From NCBI RefSeq assembly GCF_016808095.1, contig NC_068971.1, positions 44,824,131 through 44,888,130 on the forward strand: a stretch of 64,000 nt of DNA, written 5' to 3'. The translations under genes were made by a program, and so were the position numbers. Of the stretch, positions 38,785 to 47,817 are shown piece after piece. The notes under the pieces were generated by a model that did no database searches, was not told where the DNA came from, and worked only from the letters and a program-made list of their open reading frames with translations. The DNA comes from Vigna angularis (taxonomy: Eukaryota > Streptophyta > Magnoliopsida > Fabales > Fabaceae). Numbering within the stretch: position 1 is the stretch's first letter; each line of letters begins with the position of its first letter.

Positions 38785-39862
38785 GAGTGATTCTCCATGT
38801 ACCTCACCTGGTTCTCCTTGTAACTTCCATTTTATATACATTTGTCCGTCATTTATTAAAAGTCAAACGAAAATTAATGATTACTTAATGATTTTTTAAC
38901 TATCAGCAACCCTCCTAACCCCAACAACCCTAAATGCTTTAAACCCTAAATATCATGTCTTGCCCTTCATGCATCCTTCTTCGATGTTATTCTTTTCACT
39001 CTCAATTTTCACTTCTTCACTGTTATATTGTTTTCTAGATTTAGAGTTGTAGTGGTTGTTCCCGGTGGTGTTGTGGACAGTAGTAGAGAAGGAAGAAAGT
39101 TGGTGGTGTTGAGGAAGAAGGCAGCGAAACTTCTCAAGTTAGTGTATTGTTTGAAGTAAACACGTAAATCGCTGTTGGAGATGCGATTATTCGTGATGCA
39201 GTTGGAACGCCGGTTACAGGAGGCCGAAAGTCGACTTTCGGCTCACCCCAACCACACTTCGAACTGCGATTTAGGGGTGCCGCACTTCTAAGTGTGGTTT
39301 CACTAGTACATTAATTTTATCTCATTTTTTTGTTTGTTTATTGTGATATTATGCTTGCTTATGATACGTATTATGAATCATGTCTCAACCGTAATTCAAA
39401 ATGCGCATGATCTCTACCGGTGTTCAAATTGCGCAGAGTCTCTACCGACGTTCAAATTGTGCAGGGTCTTAATCGTGCTTCAGAGTGCGATTAAGGCCTC
39501 GAGTCTTACCGAACACAGCTGCCCTTGCCCGCGAGAGAAGAGATCACTCAGATGGTGAGAGAGATACAGAGAGATGCAACGAGAAAGGGAAGAAGGAGAG
39601 AGCAAGAGATGGAGTACATAATCTATGGAGCAAGAGATGGAATTAAGAGAGCTTCTGCACCTTACTGGAATTGAAGGAAGAGGAGAACATTTTGTTGGAG
39701 GAAAGGTGCAGAGAGTGTGGGTTAGGGGTGTAGGGTTTGCTTTTAAAACATTAAAATATTCTTTCTCTTTTTCTGTGTGTGTAGGTCTGCAATGGTCAGA
39801 AGGATAGTGTGGGAAATTTGGAGGTGCAGGAAGAATTCGTGGAGGTGCAGGAAGCTTCGCTC
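38785..39862. mobile_element. non-autonomous Mutator-like element, copy 1
   Basis: The 1,078-bp element starts GAGTGATTCTCCATGTACCTC. Its end is the inverse of GAGCGAAGCTTCCTGCACCTC. A perfect 9-bp target duplication ATATTATTT lies at 38776-38784 and 39863-39871. Nine-bp duplications and variable inverted ends are typical of Mutator-like elements. It encodes no transposase. Its right half (GAGATACAGAGAGATGCAACG, GTCAGAAGGATAGTG, AAATTTGGAGGTGCAGGA) matches the copy at 58817-59487. It contains a 20-bp perfect palindrome and a hairpin around 39250-39299. A 60-codon frame at 39625-39807 shows no known domain. Confidence 0.85.
39223..39242. repeat. perfect 20-bp palindrome
   Basis: GCCGAAAGTC is followed directly by its reverse complement GACTTTCGGC. 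Close by, AACCACACTT (39250-39259) and AAGTGTGGTT (39290-39299) form a second inverted pair. Both lie inside Mutator-like copy 1. Confidence 0.95.
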
Positions 39863-39890
39863 ATATTATTTTTAATTAATGTGAGTCTTT

Positions 39891-39895
<5 letters not shown>

Positions 39896-39959
<64 letters not shown>
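39896..39959. repeat. (AT)n microsatellite
   Basis: About 32 uninterrupted AT units just to the right of the Mutator-like element. Confidence 0.95.
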
Positions 39960-39963
<4 letters not shown>

Positions 39964-40054
39964 ACTATACTAATATTGTTTCTTTTTTATGGATTTAGAT
40001 AAATATGATTGTCTTATTATCGAAGTAGGCAAAAAAACATTAATTATGTTTATA

Positions 40055-40258
40055 GGTAAGTTGTGTAACTTCCACATAATTTCAAATAAAAAAGTCATGT
40101 ATGTAGCACACAACTATCAATTTTAAAAGGTGAAATCGTGCACCTTCACACGTTTTTTAGTATTTGTAATTCATTACGTAATGTTGTAATCATTAAGAAG
40201 GTGCACAACTTCATTGTGTAATCGATTACATATTTATTGTAATTACCAATGCATGTAA
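40055..40258. repeat. dispersed repeat with AATCGATTAC motifs, copy 1
   Basis: Blocks such as AACTTC..ATTTCAAAT, GTGCACCTTC, GTGCACAACTT and GTAATCGATTAC occur in the same order as in 49240-49450. The repeat continues on the far side of the MITE at 40269-40437 (to about 40500), so it was split by that insertion. The type of repeat is unknown. Confidence 0.6.
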
Positions 40259-40268
40259 TTCGAATTAC

Positions 40269-40437
40269 GGATAATGATACTTTGACAACATTTTAACATC
40301 ATCTACGTGTCATTCTGTGATTAGTCCAAAATTACTCCACAATCAATAATAGTAATCATAAACACCAACATAACAAAATGACACGTAGATGATGTTAAAA
40401 TGTTGTCAAAAAATATGTCAAAGTATCATTATCCTTC
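40269..40437. mobile_element. MITE-like inverted repeat
   Basis: The arms GGATAATGATACTTTGACAAC...GATGATGTTAAAA pair over about 45 bp (ACACGTAGATGATG near the inner end). TTCGAATTAC stands on both sides (40259-40268 and 40438-40447) as a 9-10-bp target duplication. One arm has a small internal duplication and three extra terminal bases. The long duplication suggests a Mutator-type MITE. Confidence 0.8.
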
Positions 40438-40753
40438 TTCGAATTACAGACCATTGTAATCCATTAGAATAATACGGTAATTGATTACCAATGGTAAAAG
40501 ACTATAAGAGAGTTTATGTAGTTGTTGTTAATGTGATTTATGATTTGTGGTTTGTACTCTGATACATTATAAGGTATATAAGCGTATAATTAAGTTATAA
40601 TTGATTATGATTTAAGTTTTAAATAAACAAAGAGAACAAAATAAAACCAATGGAAGTGAACAAATTCATCAACTAAAATAAAAGGTGCTTTAATAAATCA
40701 TAAAAGTTAGCACAAAAACCTAATCATAAAATTAAGACACAATACAATTAAAT

Positions 40754-41062
40754 TTAAGAAGGCCTTTGTGACCCAAAGTGATGACATAGATAAACCATGT
40801 ATTCTTCAATATGTACAACTTTAGCATCAATGTTGTCAAATCTGTCCCTAACAAATGTTTGAAAATCAAATATCTCATTCATTATTCCTGTTAGCATAAG
40901 AGAAGAAGTATCTTGTCGAGATGAAGATGCAATTATTATAAATTGATCGATGATCATTTCGTTTCGGAACACATTGTCCATTATTTGCATTTTTAACAAA
41001 ATCAAAATCAAATGAATAGATAACTTCAGTACCAATTTTAGAAGATCTTTTAACGAGTACAT
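40754..41062 (-). pseudogene. possible fragment of a transposon-type ORF
   Basis: A 102-codon minus frame ends VHIEEYMVYLCHHFGSQRPS. The segment FVRDRFDNIDAKVVHIEE looks like the C-terminal coiled coil found in many plant transposon-associated proteins. The N-terminal part is low complexity, and nothing upstream extends it. It is weakly supported and could be chance. Confidence 0.22.
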
Positions 41063-41241
41063 AACTCATTATCAAGAAGAACTTCAAAGTGCTCCTTAAA
41101 TATAGTAATGAGTTGGCATATGAGCATTGTCCCATAACACCTTTTTAATTCAATGTCCAATCAAATGAGTTTGAAGTAAAATTGTCCATATTAAAATTAT
41201 TTTTTGTTTGTGCAAGATTAGTTATACAAAGAACCAAAATA

Positions 41242-41245
<4 letters not shown>

Positions 41246-41296
<51 letters not shown>
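41246..41296. repeat. (AT)n microsatellite
   Basis: About 25 uninterrupted TA units. Confidence 0.95.
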
Positions 41297-41300
<4 letters not shown>

Positions 41301-42813
41301 TTATAATGTAAACCTTTATCATCCAACAAGTATTCTATCCATAATGTTTACATTATCCTAACATATAGAGTAATCAATTTTTCCTTGAAGAGATATGTTT
41401 GTTAAAGAATAAAATAATAATGGATTATTGTAATTCTAACTTTTTTTTGACTTCAGTGTCAATTATTCCATCATCATAAATACGGTCAAAAATTTGGAAC
41501 TCAAGACCCTTCTGTTACCAAAGTTATTATCATTTGAACTACCACCTCTCATTGCTTATATTACCATTTTTATAATATTTAACTTTATTCTTCCCGTTTC
41601 ATCCATAAAATATTACTACTAAAAATAACAATAATAATAAGACTATCATTTATTATTTATTTCATATAAATATTTTGTATGGGTTTTACATTTAGTATAA
41701 ATGAAAAAATTAAATGATATTTAAGAAAAAATTACAAATATTACATTTTAAAATTTTATATTAAAGGTAGTATCATATTTTTTTTTCTAAAAACAACTTA
41801 TATCTCATTCATAATAAATATGTAAAAACTAAGTTATATCACTGAAAAAATAGTATTTAAGGAGGATTATTTACTAGAAGTTAATATCTAAGAATAGATT
41901 CAATTAATTGATTTTTTTTTTAATTTTAGTTAACTTTCAAAGGTCATTTCAATATATGAGACAATATCACTTTTCAATAATAACCACATTTTACAGGAGA
42001 AAATTCAATTCCTACCATTTTCCTTTTGAAAAAAAATTAATAATTTATGGGATCTTCGTAAACATTTTCATGAAACTAAAAGGGAAATGAAATATTTTCT
42101 TATTAGTTAAAACTAATTTATGAACGAGTTAAAGAATCTTTCTTCTGAAAAAAATTAATACGAAAGCGTTTTTAATTAATTTATATATAAAAAAGAGTTT
42201 CACCTATATTTTTATTTCTTTCTTTCTTAAAGTATTGTTTTAAAAATTAGTAAAAATATCTTTTAAGTTGCTAACCTGCAAGTGACAATTATGCAAGTGA
42301 CATTAATTGTAACTTACATATATACATGCTTTGCAGTATATGATTGAATTATATTCAGGTTCATGTCCATAATCTTTTTACACCAATAAAAAGATATATC
42401 GCATTAACATTTATGATTAATAAGCTTTTAATCACTTCTATTATATCCAAGCAATCCTATTTATTTGCAGCTAATTTTTCATATTAAAATAAGATAAAAA
42501 ATAATGATTTGTGACCAGCAACTTCGTCACTCTAAACTACGTGGTAAGGTAAGTATGATAGATAAAGTGGTACCCATAGAAGTAAGTAGGTATAGTAGGT
42601 GATAATAAGACTTTATGCAAGTCAATTAATTTCTTGAAACTACACCACAAGTTAAATTACGCATGCCCTGATTAGGTTTTCCAGGATAACTCCAACCAGA
42701 CATGTCTGCACAGATCCTAATGTGTCATTCAGACAAAGGTTATCATCTTCTACGTAACAACACTAATACTAATGTTCGTACTTTTGGAACATGAATTATG
42801 GATAAATTAATAG
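41297..42813. other. intergenic, downstream of the HD-Zip gene
   Basis: AT-rich, with no recognisable gene or repeat. The end near 42813 should contain the HD-Zip 3' UTR. Confidence 0.5.
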
Positions 42814-44379
42814 CTAATAAGGTACAGCAGACCACTGGCAGAAAGGCACTGAAACAGTGTTATAATCCTCCACGCTGAAAGAGCAAAAGCCCTCATCTGC
42901 GACCTGCTCAATGTTACTCTTTCCCTTGTTGGAACCCCTCAGACCCTCTGAAGTGCTTTCTACCGTTTCTACTCCAGATATTTCTGGATAACCTCCCAAT
43001 CTTTGCTTCCCAAAACCTTGCTCTTTACTTAGCAGTGCCTTTAACTTCATAACCTGAACCAACCAAATGCATATTCATGTTCACAGGCAAAAGCAGACCA
43101 TTATGTGATGTTATTTGCACGCATTTTTTGATACTTTTGCTGAACAAGACACACTTCTTTTGTCTGAAAAACATTGCATGACGTAAAATAGTAATGCAGT
43201 TAACATATAACATATACAGTTTCATATTTCTATCACCCCGGGTGTCTTTCATGGCACAAACCCTAATCTTAGAGATGAAAACCAAGGCAGGAGATAGATA
43301 GCCACTATATTCAAACTTGAAATGAAGAGAGATGTTTGAATGTATGATATATGGTTTACAGTTACATGAAGACACACAAGGATACGTGTAAAAGCAACTA
43401 AACATTTTATAATGCGTGTGGGAGTGTGTGAAAGTGAAGTTGGAAGGTACCTCTTCTTGAAGCTTCTGCTTTTCGTTGGAGATGACATCATATTGGTGCT
43501 TGAGAGCATCGTATAAGTGCTCAAGCTGCTTGGTTTTCCACCTCGTACGTCTATTTTGGAACCAAACAGCGATTTTGCGAGGCTGAAGGCCTAGCTCCCT
43601 CGAAAGTTTCATCTTCTTTTCAGGGTCTAACTTTGTTTCCTCCTGGAAGCTCCTCTCCAATATTTCTAACTGGTTGCTTGTTAACCGCTTCTTCTTCTCT
43701 TTGCTTCCGTTGTGCATTGACGGAATAGAACCTTCTCCTGTCTCCAACAATGTGGCTTGTTGCACTTCCACTCCTGAACATGTGCAACACAAAGGGTTAC
43801 GTTGGAAAAGCAGCAAGGTGTTTGAAGATCTGGTGGTAATAACCATTTACACTTCTTAGTATTACAAAGTCCTGTCTCTAATACATGAACGAAAGCATTT
43901 TAGCTAGGGTTATAACATGTTTTACGATAAAAATAACATAAATATTGTATCTTTGAAAATATAAGTATAACATAAACATTTAGGCTGTCGGATTGATCTT
44001 TTAGAGGTTCTCTTGGCTGAATATACCAACTTAATTCAAATATATGCTTTTGCCAATGTTTTCTATGCTAAGTGTCTTCAGAAAAGCAAGAAAATGGGAC
44101 AATTACTTGGGATTCAAGTTACTAATACAAAACTCAGAAATATTGAAATGGGGTGGTTGCAAAATATAGGCTGATTCTTGGAAGCTATTCATTGAGTCAC
44201 ACGCATATATATGGAAGCTAACTGCATTTGAAAATCGCAAAGCAAAGGAAGTAGAAAAGAAATGCAAGTTGAGATTTTGTTGGTGTTTAACCTGGATAAG
44301 GGTTGTTGTTGTAGTTGTAGAAGAAGCTTAAGGTGTCTGGGTGAGGAAGAAATGGTTTTGTGGTGTAATGCCAATCCAT
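42814..44379 (-). CDS. HD-Zip class I transcription factor, LMI1/ATHB22/ATHB51 group
   Basis: Three exons join in phase: 44379-44292, 43773-43451, 43053-42814, giving 216 aa. The start MDWHYTTK (ATG 44379) comes from a short first exon; a longer open frame starting at 43846 is only read-through of intron 1. The homeodomain is at about residues 55-110 ([39 protein letters not shown]). Perfect leucine-zipper heptads follow at L113, L120, I127, L134 and L141; the last intron cuts the zipper at residue 137. The C-terminus CQWSAVPY resembles the aromatic end of this group. Such proteins bind pseudo-palindromic AATNATT sites as dimers and act in leaf and flower shaping; LMI1 relatives shape legume leaves. 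NRRTRWK carries Thr where Ala is usual. Confidence 0.93.
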
Positions 44380-44440
44380 ATCTTTTTTACAGCTTTAGGG
44401 CTAGATCTCTCTTTCCATTCAATTCCATCTGCCAAACGAT

Positions 44441-44453
44441 CTCTTATATATGG
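44441..44453 (-). promoter_or_regulatory. TATA box of the HD-Zip gene
   Basis: The minus strand reads CCCATATATAAGAG about 65 bp upstream of the start codon. Confidence 0.6.
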
Positions 44454-45226
44454 GTTGATGGGTTCAGTGTATATGAGGATTGACTTGGACCACGTAGGCC
44501 GATACAAAAAGGTGTGTAGCAAGTTTAGCTAAGGCAGTGAGGTGTCGAGCGATCGTTCTGACTTTTGTTATTATGAGAGGCAAAAGGCTGTTTATTCCTC
44601 TCTCTTTTTGGGTGCCAACTAATTAATCTTTAATTTTTCAATGCTTCTAGCTAATAAATGTCATTATGAAAATAACATCCGGAGCATTTATTTCATCACT
44701 TGCTCCTTCTAAATCAAAGTTAATTAACTTTAAGAGAGTTGCAGAGATAATATAGAGTTGTAGCTATCCGGGGCTATAGAGAGTGGTACGCGCACCCAAG
44801 GAAGGTTAATTAGAGTGATATTTGTTAATTGTAAGTGTGAGGTTGTTCTTCCTTCCTTTTGAGAGCAACATTGTTTTGTGTTAAGGTGGAAAATGGAGGA
44901 AGGGACAACGCTTGTCAGGAAAAGGTGTGAAAAGGGAGAACCGTGTGTTGAGTTGGCCACTGAGTAGCCTTCATGATACCGTTTCAAAAAAATATCACTC
45001 TTATACCATTTCTTTTACAATAACTCCTGTAAGTTTGAACGTGATAAGATACATCATGTGATGTAATATACAAGTCCAAATATAATACTAAAATTATTTA
45101 TAAAAGCACGTGATTACTCAAAATCTTAATATTGAGTTTTGTTTGTGTTTGTAAGGACCGGTTGAGTATCAACAGTTTCAAGATAATTTAATTCTTCGTT
45201 TTCTCTTGTTCACACTTAGCTTGAGG

Positions 45227-45228
<2 letters not shown>
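44454..45228. other. upstream region of the HD-Zip gene
   Basis: Promoter-side sequence of the minus-strand gene. An 85-codon minus frame at 44730-44987 has no family features. Confidence 0.4.

Positions 45229-45260
<32 letters not shown>
45229..45260. repeat. (AT)n microsatellite
   Basis: A run of about 16 AT units, at or inside the degraded left end of the TRIM element. Confidence 0.9.
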
Positions 45261-45263
<3 letters not shown>

Positions 45264-45269
45264 ATGTTG

Positions 45270-45552
45270 GATAATAAATTTCTCTCATATAATAGGGTTC
45301 CAACACATCCCTTTCACGTCGAGGTATAGACATCTCTCGTGCGTGATAGTAGAAATTAATAGGTGGTCCGATAGCGGCCCGACAACAGATGGAAATAGAA
45401 ATGCCCACTTAGAACTCGCTAGGATAGACTCTAACAATAACTCTGATACCATATTAGAAGTGCTTTAAGCCTAACTCAATCCTACAAAACCAACTTATAA
45501 GGTGAGATTTGCACAATTGGTCTTATCTCTAGTCGATGTGGGACTTTCAACA
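45270..45552 (-). mobile_element. TRIM retroelement, copy A
   Basis: Minus orientation. One LTR at about 45453-45552 carries TTTAAGCCTAACTCAA, AAGGTGAGATTTGCAC, CTTATCTCTAGTCGATGTGG and ends TTCAACA. It abuts CTCTGATACC, the reverse complement of the initiator tRNA-Met primer site. The internal region (GAGGTATAGACATCTC, GGTGGTCCGATAGCGG, GCTAGGATAGACTCTAA) matches copy B. The other LTR is reduced to a degraded stub ending GGGTTCCAACAC near 45305. No coding capacity, as usual for TRIMs. Confidence 0.8.
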
Positions 45553-46525
45553 CCTGTACATCAATCATATATTTATAAGGCTTGTGACAGCCAAACACAT
45601 TGATTAACCATTAACGCATTATATTTTTAGTCAATCAAACTCAATAATCAATTATTAATACAATATATTTGTAAAACCTAAGACAATCTGACTCATTAAT
45701 ACTTGCTAATATATTTGCTAACTCATAAATTACTATTAACTCCAATACGTATATTACACCTACAAAATGTATTTTGATATTTCAGTTAGAATTGATCCCC
45801 ACACTCAAGTATTAAATACAACAATTAATATAACTAACTATCTTATTTGGTTTCTTATTTTAACAAATGGTAATGAGTTTTTATTTATCATCCATCTAAT
45901 TATGGACCACTTACACATTAATTATAATTAATTACTAGACATATTTGTGTTAATTTCTTTGATGATTTTAACTATGCCAACTATCTCACTGATCAAAAAT
46001 TTTATTGACTAGTCGACTTTCAAAAGGACTTATTAAAGGACAATGAACTTTCTAAGTTGTGATCTCAACAAGTATTATGTTAGATTGGGTTTGATTTCAA
46101 AAAGTGATATCAAGACCAGATCGATTTCTATTACCCTTGTCAGACCCATATTGTAGAATTTATTTATTCTTTAATTTAGTTATACCAAAAAATGAAAACT
46201 TTTAAATCTCAACACACTACCAATGTTGAGTTATTTTAGTCTATAAGAAGATTAGTTAACTTATATGAGATATAATGTCACTTAATATAATGTATTTGTG
46301 AATCTTTCTATTTATATATTATTTATCTTTTAGGTAACTTTCAATTAATTTGTCACAATCTATAACTCTATTAAACATTAGGAACTCTCTTTCAAAATAT
46401 AAGTTTTCTATCCACATGTTTCTTGTATAACACTCTTGCTTAGGGTGCCAATTGTTATGATATCAAGAAAATACAAGAACAATGAAAAAATATCATTTTT
46501 ATCAAACAAGATTATTCACAAGATA

Positions 46526-46531
<6 letters not shown>
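45553..46531. other. AT-rich intergenic region
   Basis: No gene or clear repeat is seen. Confidence 0.5.
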
Positions 46532-46596
<65 letters not shown>

Positions 46597-46605
46597 ATAT
46601 ATATA
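46532..46605. repeat. interrupted (AT)n microsatellite
   Basis: Long AT runs with one ATTTATAT interruption. Confidence 0.93.
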
Positions 46606-46945
46606 ATAGATAGAAAAAAATGAAGATTAAACTAAAAAGCATTTAATGCATATAGACGGTCTCTGTAATCAAATACATTATTTCATTGAGTCATTTTTCC
46701 TCTTCAATGTACTCATTATTTAAATATTTCTTAAATTATTGAGTCTCTTTGTCAAACTCACTTTCATAATAACCTTATAATACTTACATTATGAATCAGA
46801 TATGTCAACTCCCTCTGTTAATGTAGAGTGTCCCAGTATTAAGTATTGGTGAAAATATTTTATATACAATTAGTTGGTCAATTAAACAATGATCTCAGTA
46901 TAATAGACTGCATAGATAAGGAAAGCTAACATTAAAGTTAGTTAT

Positions 46946-47817
46946 TGTTAGTATTTTAAGGTTGTGAAAGGAGTAGTTGATGGGATAGAGAAAATGTAGA
47001 GATAGTTGAATGTAGAAGTAGTAGTTGGAAGAAGTGTTATAATTGTCTTTAGTTGTAGTAGATGTTGGTTCATACAAATGGTAGATCTTGGCTTCATCTC
47101 CATAACTGTGCGATTCTTTCTCTCTGACATCCCATTTTGTTGTGGAGTATATGCAACTGTAAGTTGTCGCTCTATGCCTTCATCTTCACAGAATTTGTCA
47201 AACTCGCGAGATGTGTACTCCTTGCCACGATCACTTCGAAGTACTTTTATTTGTTTTCCACTTTGCTTCTCAACAAGGGCCTTGAATTTCTCGAATACTC
47301 CAAAAACTTCTAACTTTGCCTTTAAGAAATAGACCCATGTCATTCTAAAGAAGTCATCAATGAAGAGGATAAAATACCTGTTGTTATGATGTGAAGGTGT
47401 TCTCATCGGTCCGCAAACATCGGTATGAATCAACTCTAATAAGTCTTTTGCTCTCCATGCTTTGTCTGTCGAGAATGGTAATCGGTGTTGTTTTCCGAGG
47501 AGACATCCTTCACATGATTCATTATTCTCCTTCAAGCATGGAATATCTCTCATCATATTTTTCTTATATTAGCAGTGGTATCAGAGCTACGTTCGACAAC
47601 TTACAGTTGCATATACTCCACAACAAAATGGCATGTCAGAGAGAAAGAATCGCACAGTTATGGAGATGAAGCCAAGATCTACCATTTGTATGAACCAACA
47701 TCTACTACAACTAAAGACAACTACAACACTTCTTCCAACTACTACTTCTACATTCAACTATCTCTACATTTTCTCTATCCCATCAACTACTCCTTTCACA
47801 ACCTTCAAATATTAACA
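46946..47817. mobile_element. copia-derived chimera forming a near-perfect inverted repeat
   Basis: Arms 46946-47169 and 47594-47817 are both 224 bp and are reverse complements with only about five differences by eye. The loop 47170-47593 continues a copia integrase reading on the minus strand (CEGCLLGKQHRLPF, LIHTDVCGPM, RYFILFIDDFFRMTWVYFLK, LRSDRGKEYTSREF). In the arms this runs on to AYTPQQNG and ERKNRTVMEM, then jumps to an unrelated Thr/Asn-rich reading. A tRNA-Met type primer site (GTGGTATCAGAGC) lies on the plus strand at about 47574-47586, next to the second arm. This looks like a reverse-transcription rearrangement, not a normal element. No active protein is expected. Confidence 0.85.

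Noticed and set aside
43025..43846. 273-codon open frame starting [10 protein letters not shown] as the HD-Zip protein
   Set aside because: It reads through introns 1 and 2. A short first exon at 44379-44292 joins in phase at a good acceptor and fits the family N-terminus.
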